Below are positions 25,601-38,500 of a stretch of 64,000 nt of DNA, in pieces. The position numbers were made by a program, and so were the translations under genes. A model generated the notes under the pieces. It saw only the letters and a program-made list of their open reading frames with translations, was not told the DNA's origin and made no database searches. Within the stretch, counting starts at the first letter, position 1. Every line of letters begins with the position of its first letter. Source of the stretch: Actinernus sp. WN-2022 (lineage: Eukaryota > Cnidaria > Anthozoa > Actiniaria > Actinernidae); assembly GCA_030867875.1 (NCBI GenBank), contig JAOWCC010001634.1:5503877-5567876 (forward strand), written 5' to 3'.

Positions 25601-28600
25601 ATGAAGTAAGACATTTTACACAACTGGGATGGGTTCCATATTACCATGAAGCAAAAATAAATAAATGCTTATTGGTATATAAACGGCGGACTGTCCATCG
25701 TATATGTCCTAGATGCTAATACGAAATGCTGATGTCAATGAGAGAACCAGGAGACACCGCGGATCATTGAACCTAGTCTGTCCCCAGTTCAAACGGGAGA
25801 CAGAGGGAGGGAGGTCGTTTGTAGTGTCGACTACACATTTTTGGAATACGATTCCAACCATTAAAAGAAAACCGAGTCTACTGAGGTAGTTTCAAGAAAG
25901 CTATGTTCGAACATTGTTTGCTACTTATGAGGATATACAACATTTTACTATTTAAATATTAGCTCTGCCTTTGGTGTCACATTTTTACCAATTTTAAGAT
26001 AGATAACTGTACATATAGTTACAATACTGATACGTTTGTCTTTTAACTTGCTCGTAAATTAATTATATTTTGTAATTGTTATTCGGAGTTTTTATATTCT
26101 ATGACATTAATTGTAGGAGGGTCACTGTTTTTTCAGTTGTAATACTGTTATGTCTATCCTCTATACATAAAGTTGATTATTATGATTATTATTATGATTA
26201 TTATTATGATTATCATTATGATTATAGTTTGCCATCCAGTACAACCACGTGATTTCCTAACTGCAAATATAGCCAATAGTTGATTTCAACTTCAAAGTGT
26301 AATTGTTAGAGACTGACCTTTAGTCGAGGAATGGTGATACCCAGTTGTTCTCCATCCACGGCAGCCTGCCAAATAAATCGAGCCAGTGCCACGTCAGTCT
26401 CATTGAAAGCGTCCTTTGTTACGCACGACACCAAGTAAATCTCTAACGTTGGAATCTCAGCTCCAACATACAACGCGTGACGCAATGAAAACAGTTCTTC
26501 TGGCTTTGAAACCTTCCCGGCAGCATCATCCGATAGGCATACCCTTTTGTCTGATGTATCCATGGAAACATTACTTGTCGCCATGGACTCATCAGCTGTG
26601 ACAACAGCCTTCTTTTGAGCAGATACTTCAGTTAAATCACTAGCTGTGTCAACGTGGCCTTTTCCATGTATCGCTGATTTACTCGTTGGTCTAAGCATGA
26701 TGGTACAAGTATTTAGGAATGTCAAGTCGTGATTGTTGTAGGTCTTGTTACGTATGGATTGGATCATAGAAGCACTGCGCGACATCATCAAACTTATCCT
26801 CGATGGTCTCTGTGTCGGCAATGTGGTTGCGCTACCTGGTGACACTCTGGGTGTTTTAGAGGTCCCTGGTAAAGCCTTCAGTTGCTCACCCTTACAAATG
26901 AGTTCAGGTGTCCTACCTAGTGCACACGACAGGTCGTAAGGACTGTAGAATGTGCAGCGGAGATGACTGGAACTCTTCATTTCGAACCCCTTTACATACT
27001 TAACAGTGGAAGTTTCTTTCCCTTTACGCCCTTTACTCTCTGTCGCACTGACTTCAATGATTTCCTTTGGAACCTCTTTCCTTTGGGTTGTGGTTTTCTT
27101 GCCTGATGGCACTTGGGATGACTTTCCCTTTGCCTTTGTTTGAGGTAAACTATGCTCTTTTCGACTTCCTTTGCTTGTCGACTGTACTCGGGTTGATGTC
27201 ACATCATCTGGGTCAAAACATGTTACATCCTTTGCTTTTGTTTGCTTCTTACGTGAATCTGAAGATGTTTTACTACCTGGCTGTGAGGTGGACGATCCGT
27301 TAGTCTCAGTTGAATCAGCTCCTGAAGTTTCCTTGTCTTGCTTTGTCTCTGCCGTGGAGAGTTTCTTGTTTCCTATATTCCCTGTCTTTTCCTTAGTTTT
27401 CCGTTTCTGTGGTAACTTAGGTAGTCCAGCAACCTCTTTCGGTCTCCCCTTGCTTGTCGCTGCTTGACTCAAGACCTCTTTATCTCCATCGTGGGGACTC
27501 GCACCTATGATCTCATCTGGAATTGTTAAATCGGTTGTTATCTGAAAATGTAAAAAATAATCAGAATATTATAATTCAGAGGGACAACTAAATGAGAGTA
27601 GGAGACATCGCATGAACACTGAAACTGCAGAAATAATATATATCCAGGCAACGGGCAATTTCACCGGCTGTTTCCAACTTTGTGCCAGCTGTAAACAAGC
27701 ATGCATTGAACACTGAAGATAAATGTTGTTACACCATTAGACATTGCCATTAGTCACACCATTAGACATTGCCATTAGTTACACCATTAGACATTGCCAT
27801 TAGTTACACCATTAGGCATTTCCACTAGTCACACCTTTCCATTGATAAGAAGTGCCAAGAGACATGCCACATGGCCTCCAGCAGCCCTGGATTGATTAAA
27901 CTCTAGCTGTGGTGTAGAGGCTGTATCAGAATCTCGACTGTCTGCTCCAGATTCTTCTCCGTCATCCAGTAGGGGTTCCAGCAGCCTGTTATATCTAGCA
28001 CAACCATCAAATGTTATCGCTGGCATTTTATATTCCCGAAATAGTCTGTAGTACCTGGAATGAAAAACGGAATTTATACTTAAACAAGGACCGGCACTAT
28101 AAGAGGGAATAAGTCTACAGGGAGTACGTTCAGTAGTGAGCTTTAAAATGATGTGTTAACGAACAAACCGGAACCAAAGCAAAGTAAAACTAAGTGTTAT
28201 ATGGGTTCCCGCCAATCAGCGTCACGTGACTAGGACAACGCGGACATAACGATTGTGTTGAACATGTGCGACCAAGGATAAACCACACACATTTGTGAAG
28301 ATAACAGTAAAGCAAGTGAGCAAGTCATCAGTCTTCTGTTAGAATACTAAACTGTTGAAGCTAAAATGAAAACAAGCCAAGAAGTAAATAACAGGGAGTT
28401 AGTTATGGCTGTCTATAGCGTTTTACAACCGTTTAGAAACTCATTAGTATATTTTTAGACATTCAAGTTTTCGATTTTAATTTCGCGCGATACCAAATAT
28501 CACTCAAGCGGAACATCACATGTTGCAGACCTTTGAACAGAGATGTTCACAATAACTGGCTGCACTCCCACTGGATTGAATCAAATCTGGCGGAAAAGCT

Positions 28601-31600
28601 CGTACCAATCAATCAATGGGAGTGCAGCAGTTATTTTGAACTTCGGCTTTGCGCGGGCACGTGTGACGTCACTGCCACGGTTTTCAGGATTGAAAAAAGT
28701 TTGGGAAAAGGGACGATTAAGTCGGACTAAAAAGTAATTGTGATCGCCAAGGAGGATGCAGGTGTAGGAAAAACATTGGACTTTAGGGTTAGCGTGATTT
28801 TGTGACAATTTTTGCGGTCAAATTCGCGAAACGAGGGGATTTTCGGAAATCGCCATCGTTGGATGCGAGGTGAAGTCTCCATCCTGGTAATTTTCTATTA
28901 CAGTTGGGACGGTGAATTGGAAATCTTGTGAAAGTGGTTAAAGCAACCCAGGAGTACACAGGACAATCAAAAACACAACAATAATCTTTATTTGAGTACT
29001 GCATTGACTTCGTACATTTTATTAACTTCTGCAAAAGCTTTAAATGACACAAAAATAGAGATTGGGCTGCCTGTGGTCACAGATGATTGTCTGCATTTTC
29101 TCATCTTTCTACGCCTTTCATTATAAAATATTAGCCAGAAATACAGGGAGGTCAAAGCTAGCGTAAATGTACGTCAAAATCTCTGGAAAAACTTTGGTTT
29201 TGAGATACTTTGCGATTTTTTTTGTGCTGCCGAGGTCCGATCTCAAGACATTCAACACAAAATCAGGCTGACGCAGAATGATCTGGTCCGGCAAGTGACA
29301 ATTTGGGTTTTAGCAGTGCGCGCGCAGGTGCAGCACATCTTCAGGCGCGTCCGCGTCTCTCGTCGGATTCCGCGCGCCGCGCATCGGAGTTCGGGCGCGA
29401 GGGAAACCGGAAGTCGTCCAATTTTTGCTCTCATCCTGTATGTATGGTGCTGCGCGGGAGCTCCGCTAAAAAGTAATTTTCATATACTTAATGAAAATGT
29501 GCTAATTTAGAAAGTCTTTTCAAGTCCTTTTCCCTGAATTCAAGTACTTTTCAAGGACATCTTTGAATTCAAGTACTTTCCAAGGACGAGCAGTCAAATT
29601 CCTTTTCAAGACTGTACGAACCATGACATGTCACATCACACTGAGTTGATGTATTGACATTCGGCGCAACTAAACTGGAAGTGACAGTGAGAGAGAATGA
29701 AATTTTCCTGATGGAATGTATGCACGTGAGCCGTTATGGCGATAATTGTCACATGCACTATTTAACAATTAGACCCGCAGCCCGAATGGGCTACGAGTCG
29801 ATAGGTCATGAGGCGCAGCCGAATGGGCTATTTAACTCGTAGCCCATGAGGGCGAGAGGTCTAATTGTTTTAGTATAAACTAACTAGTCAGACAGTAGAA
29901 AATAATAGAAAGAAACAAATTGAAGTTGAAAAATATTTGTTTTCAGGAAAATGCGTGCGGTTTTTCTCTACCATGGGCTATCACAAATAGACCTATAGTA
30001 GGGTAGCCAATCAGAATGCAGGATTTGTAATAGTCCACTAGTTGGTGGGGCCGACCATTTGACTTTTGAGGGGGGGGGGGGGGGGGGGGGGGGGGGAATG
30101 GGTGTTCTTGTCTGTGCTCGATTTTTTTTTTTCTTTAGCAGTGTTGTTGCACGATTTTTTTTTGCGAAAAAAGCGGAGCCAGAACAAAGCTTTTCCGCTT
30201 GCAGGATATTTTTTTTCAACACCGTTGGCTTGCAGGATATTTTTTTTCAAAAACACCCACCCCCCTCAAACGTTAAATGGTCGGCCCCTAATGTTATTTA
30301 GGCATATAAGATTAAAGTGCCTATAACCCTTCTTGATTTTTTTATAGCTATGAACGTGAAGAACGTTTTGGTTTACAATGTATACTTTATGTTCTACGCT
30401 TGTTTGATACCGTGTAAACGTGACCTTTCCTGATCCATGACCACGTAAGTAAAAGCCTGGGTCGATTCCTCTTTTTTCTTCACTAACAACTAACAAACTG
30501 TGTATATTTTCTATGCATTGATGTGGTTGTGATAGAAAGGCGCCATGGAGAATAATGCATTACGTTTACTTACGCGGTCATGGGTCAGGAAAGGTCACAT
30601 TTACACGATTTAAAACAAGCGTAGGATATCGAGTATTCTCTGTAAGCCAAAACTTTTTTCACAGAAGTACTCAACACGTTTCGAAGGTTCATAGCTATAA
30701 AACTTATAGGCACTTTAACGGTTGTAATGAATTCATATCAGCTCTCGAAATTTTCAAGTTTTTTGTTATGGTAGTAAATAGTTATTTCCTTTAATCCCCA
30801 AAGGCTGCTCCGTCCGTATTTGGTTGGGGAATACGTTCCCATTTTTCCCTTAAGGTTTTGGGGTTTTCGTATCAGGCGGCATACATTAGTGTTAACTTGA
30901 GTAGTGTTCGTGACGCGTTTCTTGAACTGACCATTTTACTTGTACATGTAGTTTCACTCGGGAGGCAATAAAAAGTCAAGCTCATAGTTGGAGCTGCACA
31001 CCCATTCCTGTCTTTTGTCGTTAATATATTAATTAGGAAAAATGATCAATTTAATATAAGTTTTTACTTACGTATTGGATAGGTTGTAACTCATAGCAGC
31101 AAAGGGTAGAGATCTTTTCAGGCCAATAGGATTTTCACGCTGAAAAGAAAGCAATGCCGGATGTCAGTTACCATTTTTGTCCCAGCCGATTGTTAATCGA
31201 AAGGGTCACGAAGCGATTCCTAAATATGGACACCGTTCCGCGCATGCGCAAAGCATATCTTAATACTGTATATTTATTCATAATCCAATCTCGTACACAG
31301 ACCCCATTTGGTTCTTAATGCGCATGCTCGACGAAAAAAATTGGGCTTTGGGATAATCCGATTATTGTGTAATGTTATTGGCTATTCTGAACAATGCAAT
31401 TTCTCCGGAAGTGAGCATCTTATAGTAGTTTATAGAGGGTCTCATTGGGGTTAATCGTCAGCCGTCAAATGCCTTAAAATTTCACCGCGTCAACCGTCAA
31501 AATAAAGATTTTTTTACCGTCCACCGTCAAAACATTTCACCGTCAAACCTATATCTAACCGTCAAACCTGTAATTTAATTGTCTAGGTGTTTTGTTTCAA

Positions 31601-34600
31601 ATAACGGTCAACCATCAACCCCCCCTTTAGAGCGCAGCACAACAAAGCCTCGACAAAATTAGACTGGATGAGAAACCTATGCTATCAGGATAGCAGTAAT
31701 GTATGTGCTACAAATCACACCCGGTGTTGATTTATTTGGTCCAAAGGCTATGAAAATCGGGGGTTATCTAAACGCTAAAACAGTTGGATTTGACAAAAAT
31801 GGTTGGCGCTAAAAATCTTCAGAGATTCTTAGATATTTGCTTGTATCCTATTTCAAAAATCAGAATCAAGAAGTGATGCAATGTTCCAAAAGAGGACAGT
31901 TTTGGAGGAGAAACTCTCCGGATCCCGTTCCCAGTTCTGTAATCACTTCACTCAGCACACACATACAAGAATTATTCGAAAATCGAACCCCACCGCCCGT
32001 TACAGTTGATATAGCCGAGGGATTCACCGTAACAGATAGGTAATACTGCACATTCCCATCTCAATAACGATTGTAAGTGCTTTATACTGCGGCTCTTTCA
32101 AGCAGAACTGCCATTTTCCGATCATCGTTTGTTGAAACTGGCTTCAAGCTCTCGAATCGCTTAATTATGGGAATGCAACAAACTCAAGCCTTGAAGGAGC
32201 TAAAATATGAGATAAAATAAAAATGCCTTGACTTGTATTCTGTTGCTCATTGTGTGGTCATTGGGCTCAGATAAAGCGATTTCAGCGAGTTTTCGATCCC
32301 TATGAATCCTCTTGTGTATGAATCTGCGAGTGTCTGATGAATCTAACGCATGATAAACAAATATGTACGGGGGACTTGCACTAAGAGATCACGTGACCAT
32401 TTCCGCCATGTTGGAGGGCAAACAAACCCGGTTGCCATGAGATACGGTAGCGTTTGGGGGGTCAAGAACGGTTCGAAAATCCTTTCTAACTCGCTTTGTT
32501 TACCAACTAAAATCCACTGACAGTCATTACAGAGTAGTAAATTAACTATGAAGCACATATACGGAAATGGGATCATTGGATTTTACGCGAGAGGCTAAAA
32601 AACGGCTACTTTGCTGAAGCGAAATTTTACAAGTTGCTTTCAAACTATAATGTCGCGTATAATAGCTACAGTTTCAGGGTTTGAACGGTAAGTTTTTCAT
32701 CCAAATCTTGTTCTAATCCCCCTACTGAATACTTGTAGAGCTCCAGTATTCTCTCAGCTCTGCATCAGTTGGAATGCAATGAAATGAGAGACCACTTTCA
32801 TATCTATTGCTGCTGGAACAGTACGACCGGAACACAACACGTCTCAAGGGCGGCTATTAAATGGCAACATTTACTAGCATTTGTAAGGGGTTTTCAGTCT
32901 TCCATTCTCGACGTCAAATATTGAGTAGAATTCGACTAAAACTAAACTGGTGTGTTGATATGTACTTAGGCAGTGTGTGGTCGAAATTTTAGCGTCAGTC
33001 CGGGCGAATTTTTATCCCAGCCGCTTTCTGCTCACATTTTTTTTACGGTTACAGTGTACCTGAACAGGGGCGTAGCTTCCTGTACGCATATACGCACGTG
33101 CGTACACTTTGAGACGAACATTTCTGTTTGGCCTTGTATTTTTTTTTACGAGAGGGGGCCCTTAAAACCGGCCCTTAAAACCGGTAGCACTTGTGCGTAC
33201 AACTTGAAAATGCCTAGCTACGCCCCTGCTGAACAGTATCAACAATGGAGGGATTGATTTGGTGGCATTCAGTTCGCGCTCGTCGAGAGTGAGGCATATC
33301 TCGGATATACATGTACTGACTCAAGATATTCCCAAATTTATTAGCCGATGCAGAAGTGCATGGTTAGATATGACAGTTTGTCGGATTTTTGGTGGAAAAA
33401 AGCGGCAATTCGAATCGTCCGTCCTAAACAGGTTAAATGCATTTGAAATTTGTGTTTAAAACGCTGAAACTGCGAACGCACACTGGCCAAGTACATATAA
33501 ACACCCCCAGTTCAGTTTTGGTCGAATACTACTCAATATTTACGTCGAGAATGGAAGACTGAAATCCCCTTACAAATGCTGGTTAAATGTTGCCATTTAA
33601 TAGCCGCCCTTGAGACGTGTTGTGTTCCGGTCGTACTGTTCCAGCAGCAATAGATATGAAAGTGGTCTCTCATTTCATTGCATTCCAAATGATGTATAGC
33701 TGAGAGAATACTGGTGCTCTACAAGTATTCAGTAGGAGGATTAGAACATGATTTGGATGAAAAACTTACCCTTCAAACCCTGAAGCTGTAGCTATTATAC
33801 GCGACATTATAGAAAGCAACTCGTAAAATTTCGCTTCAGAAATGTAGCCGTTTTTTAGCCTCTCGCGTAAAACCGAATGATTCCATGTCCGTACATGTGC
33901 TTCGTAGTTATATTACTACTCTATAATGTCAGTGGGTTTTAGTTGCTAAGCATATGAGGGATTTTCGAACCGTTCTTGATCCCACAAACGCTACCGTATC
34001 CCATGGCAACCGGGTTTGTCTACCCTCCAACATGGCGGAAATGGTCACGTGATCTCTTAGTGCAAGTCCCCTATTGATTCAAACGACGCGGCCACACGTG
34101 AGTGGAGCGTCGTCTAAAGCAGGCCTAAGCCATGCCGTCTGAGCCTGTTTGAACATCTAACATGAATTGACTCATTTAGCTTGTACATTTGTTGCCACAA
34201 TTCAGGTCACCTGACGTTTCCCTTGAGTAATGTTTTCTTGTTTTTCTGTATTCAAAAAGGAAATGTATACATTTCCTTAATTGGAAAACAAAGCATTGAA
34301 TCCTCTGGACAGCTGTCACATGATCTGAATTGGGACAACAAATATAAAAGCTAAATCGGTTTTTTGAGCTCACCTTTCGATTTATCAAACCCAAGCTCTG
34401 CATCTCTTTGAAAGCAGTCTCAATTTCGTCCTGAAAAAAAAAGGGTTAAAGAAAAATAACTTTTTTTAAAACCGTCCTTACCAGACGAGTCCGCACCGGA
34501 GCGCGCAAAGGATTATGGGTCAAAGCCAGCCGTTGATCTCGATCCTTAGAGGAAACTCAAAGTGTCTTTTTCATCAAAAAGGTAAATGTGAACAATGTCC

Positions 34601-35481
34601 CCTTTTTTCGGCGATATTCTCTAAGCACGCCTTTTCACCGATAAATGGAACTACATGTAGCAGTAACTGCTCTGATTGGCTAATTCAGACCGGAAGCGCA
34701 GGGGCAGAACCAGCTGGTACTAATATTGTTGTTATCCCTACTAGTACAGTTGCCTGAGGTGGAGGCTGTAAGTTCTCCCCTCCCCTCGAGCTAAACAGTT
34801 TATGGAGGCATCACACAACGGACGGGGGAGGGGGTGAGGGATTAGAATTGGTAGCAGCTTTACTTACTAGCCTCAAACTAGAACTTACGTCTGAGAATTT
34901 GTCGAACATTCTGATGACGTTAAATGCATCGAACTTCGCATTAGTCGTATTACAAGCAACCTGAAAGATCAAGGCGAAGAATGATATCATATTGTAATAT
35001 CGTCGAGAGAGCACAAAACAGTTCTATATATTAAGTGATCGAAGCTGTTACTGTTTATCACAATCTTCATTGTCCTTGTAGTGAGGAATGTCTTATTGAT
35101 TAGTCGGGTGGTTATCAGGTAGTGATCATTTGTCCAATCAAAATCGATAAAGCTAGACGTAGATTATTTCTTGTTTTTAATATTTATTATTAGCAGTTCT
35201 ATCAATGGCGCATTTTACTTTGATTCTTGATCCGAGTACATGTTTCCTCATCAGTAATTTATTTACTCAACACTTTATAAACCGAATTTATAGTCTTTTT
35301 ATAATAATTTTAATTGAGATATTTTAATGTATTCAATGAACTTGTAATTTTTTTATTTTTTTTTATTATTATTATTTTATTTTTCTTTTCTTTTTTATTT
35401 CTTAATTTTTATTATTCCTTTTGTAGTAATTGTAATGTAATGCGCTTTTGATCATTTTATGCGAAAGGGCGCAATACAAAT

Positions 35482-35554
<73 letters not shown>

Positions 35555-38500
35555 CTAGAAACGTCAGCTGCTACTCGCTCACCACGGTGGTTTGCATGCA
35601 GTTCATTATACCAGTATTTATACACCAGTTTTTACAGAAACTACGGTCGTGATCCTTATTTAACGACGGTAACTAGTGACAGTCCTTATCCGAGAAGACG
35701 TGAAGGTCTAACCATTAGTAGTTCGACAACGAGAATGTTAAAAGAGCAGCACCTTCTAACTCGATTACTTGAAGACCCCGAGTGTTATCTTTTATTTATT
35801 TTAATTTTATTAGCTTCGCCATTTTCAAAGTCAAAAAGAACGTACAAGCAAGAATAGAATAATAACGTAAAAAACATAATACTAGTAGACAAACTCAAGA
35901 AAATATTGAAGGGGATCCGCAACAGCAGTGAGCCAATTACTGCGGGCCCAAGGTCCGGCCGGAACTCGGATGTTGGTACGGCCAGGACTCGGATGTTGGT
36001 ACGGCTGGGACTCAGTCCAACGGTTTACATTTAGACTTCTGCATGCATGGATGCTCGTTAAATTTAATTTCGATAATTACTTCATAGTAGCTTAGCATAT
36101 ATAATTATAACTGCAACAGACAGCCTCTCGAGTGACCTTAGAATGACGGTCAAAGTGCACTCAACTCGAAGAAGAATGGAAAGAGTTGAGAAGACTGCCC
36201 TGAATCAAGACACAAGTTACTTGACACTGGTCAAATAGTAAATTAGATACAATACGCACATAGGAAAGCTACTGTCGACGTAGCCTTTCTGCCCCTAGCA
36301 GCTTTAGCTTTCCAGTACTGTTTTATGATTCACCTTTTTTATATTCAAGCTACATTCCACATGCTTCACAGTTGTATCCATTGTTTTATACTTTCCTAGT
36401 CCATTCCCTCTTTTTCGGCCGCTCCGTAGACTGGAATGAGTCCAGTAACTTTTGCACGCGCATATCACAAATGTAACCAACTTAGCACTACGACGGCAAC
36501 GTCTAGGATGACAGCATAAAACGCTTATGCACGCTTACATTTCGACCGTAGTCTTCAAAAGCACAACGTGAAAACCATATGATTTGTACGTTTAAAAGAG
36601 AACGCGAACATCTAAAAGTAAATCACTCCATCTCTATTCTTATGATATTTTTCGAAGATTTGGATATGAAAAGTAATTCAAGGCAAATAAAGGAACCAAA
36701 TTTCGGCAGAAAACACTACGTCCCGTAGTCACTACCGTCGCCTTCGTGGTTGCTTTGGGCCCACCTGCGGACAGGGTTGAACACGGGATTTTTATACAAT
36801 AACATGGACTTCCGTCTCTCAAAAACAGAATCGAAATAGTTCCATTCGTAGCCCGACATGCTTTTGATTATTGTAAAGACATTTAATTTATTTATGAAGC
36901 AGCTTTTAACAAAACTTCACCATTATTTTTAGATGTTACTGTTTTGAGTGTGATTTTGAGCTTTTCATATCTAGTGGTGCTCAAACTACTTCGTTACTGA
37001 AATATATGGTGCAGTTCAGAGAGAGAGAGAGTAATGCCCTGTTTCTGTTCGTTCACAGGCAAGAACGACATTACTAGATCTTATTTATTAACAGGCAAAT
37101 TAAATCTAAAATATTTTACTTTCTTGAGAATAGTGGAAAGGTCGCTCGGCAGACACGCGCATGTCGATATTAACAAACCGACTTCACACAGTTGAACAAT
37201 AATTGGTATTTCAGTCTCTGCTGAGGTCACATGACCTCTAACAAAATACAATGAAGGATAAGATAACAACTCCGCATATCAGAACTGATGACTTGGCTCC
37301 ATTAAGCAATTTGAAAATGGTTGGTAAAAGCTCCCATTCCACCTCAGTGGCAACGATTGCCGTTTCAGTAATGGTCGTGTTGCTGTGTTGTAGGGAATTT
37401 GTGAGAGGCAGGAGAGGGCTGCAAGGACCCATGGGAAAGCCAGGAAGAAGCGGCAAGAAAGGCATCATGGGACATCAAGGCTTGAAAGGTGACCAAGGTA
37501 AAAAGGGTGCCACAGGGCTTCGTGGCATGCCAGGACTAAAAGGAGAGCCTGGCCAATCACTGTCAGCCCCTGCTGTGGTGGTTTCTCCTCCCCTATTAAC
37601 TATCAATGAAAGCCAGTCTGCTGTCTTTCATTGTTCGTCTAGTGGTAATCCTAGGCCTGTGATTGGCTGGGGTAAAGTGGGTGAGTCTATGGACAAGAAC
37701 AGGTTGGTGATTGATGGTAACGGTAAGCTGGAGATACTGAACACCACCATGAACGACTCAGGACTCAGGACGATTTAACATTGGATGTATTCTGACTACG
37801 ATAACAAAAGACTTCATAAGGATAGTTTATTATGGGATAGTCGCCAGACAACTCGATAAGCTAATACAATTAACTAATTAATATAAATTATATTTTCAAC
37901 TAATGGGAAAACTGCCAGATACGAAAAACCGTTCAGTAAAACCACGGAATAAACTACCCTGGGTTGTGCCCAAAAAACGTGGAAATGAGCGGAAACGTAT
38001 ACCTCGACCAAGGGAGCACGGCACACTAGGTTTAAGCCGCCATCTTGAAATTCCTTTATTGCAATGCGACATTCCGCTGACAATAATTAACTTGTTGGCT
38101 CTCAAGAGGGACGTAGTGCCGAGCGAGACCCGAAGGGGAGAGAAAAGGCGGTAAGTGAACTGTAGCTTAATGCTCGTAGCAAATAACTAGGCACAGAAGC
38201 CGTTGCTAGGCACGGATTTGAACAAAGTAGTGTGAACACAACACAAACTAGAAGGGAGGTGCATGGGAGTACCTAAACCAAGTGGTGTGCGATTAATCTG
38301 TTGTGAATTATTTCGTGTCGAAAATCGCATGTTTAAGATATGCATACCCTAGATGTTTCAGAGAGTTTTAATTTGGTAAAAATCCGTGCAGAAATCAATT
38401 TTCTCGTCTTTGTGTGCGAAGGCAGTTGAAAATGGCGGCCCTTCTTGTCCAACCAGCGCTGTATCGACTAGGCCAACTTTAGCTGCCTTAGGTTGCCTAA

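Noticed and set aside
29290..29510. Possible CpG-island promoter
   Set aside because: GC-rich, but no first exon or family-supported ORF can be shown on either strand; reported only as a composition change.
35459..35857. 132-codon ORF with a poly-isoleucine stretch
   Set aside because: It runs through the (TAA)n microsatellite in the ATA frame and then an antisense SINE.
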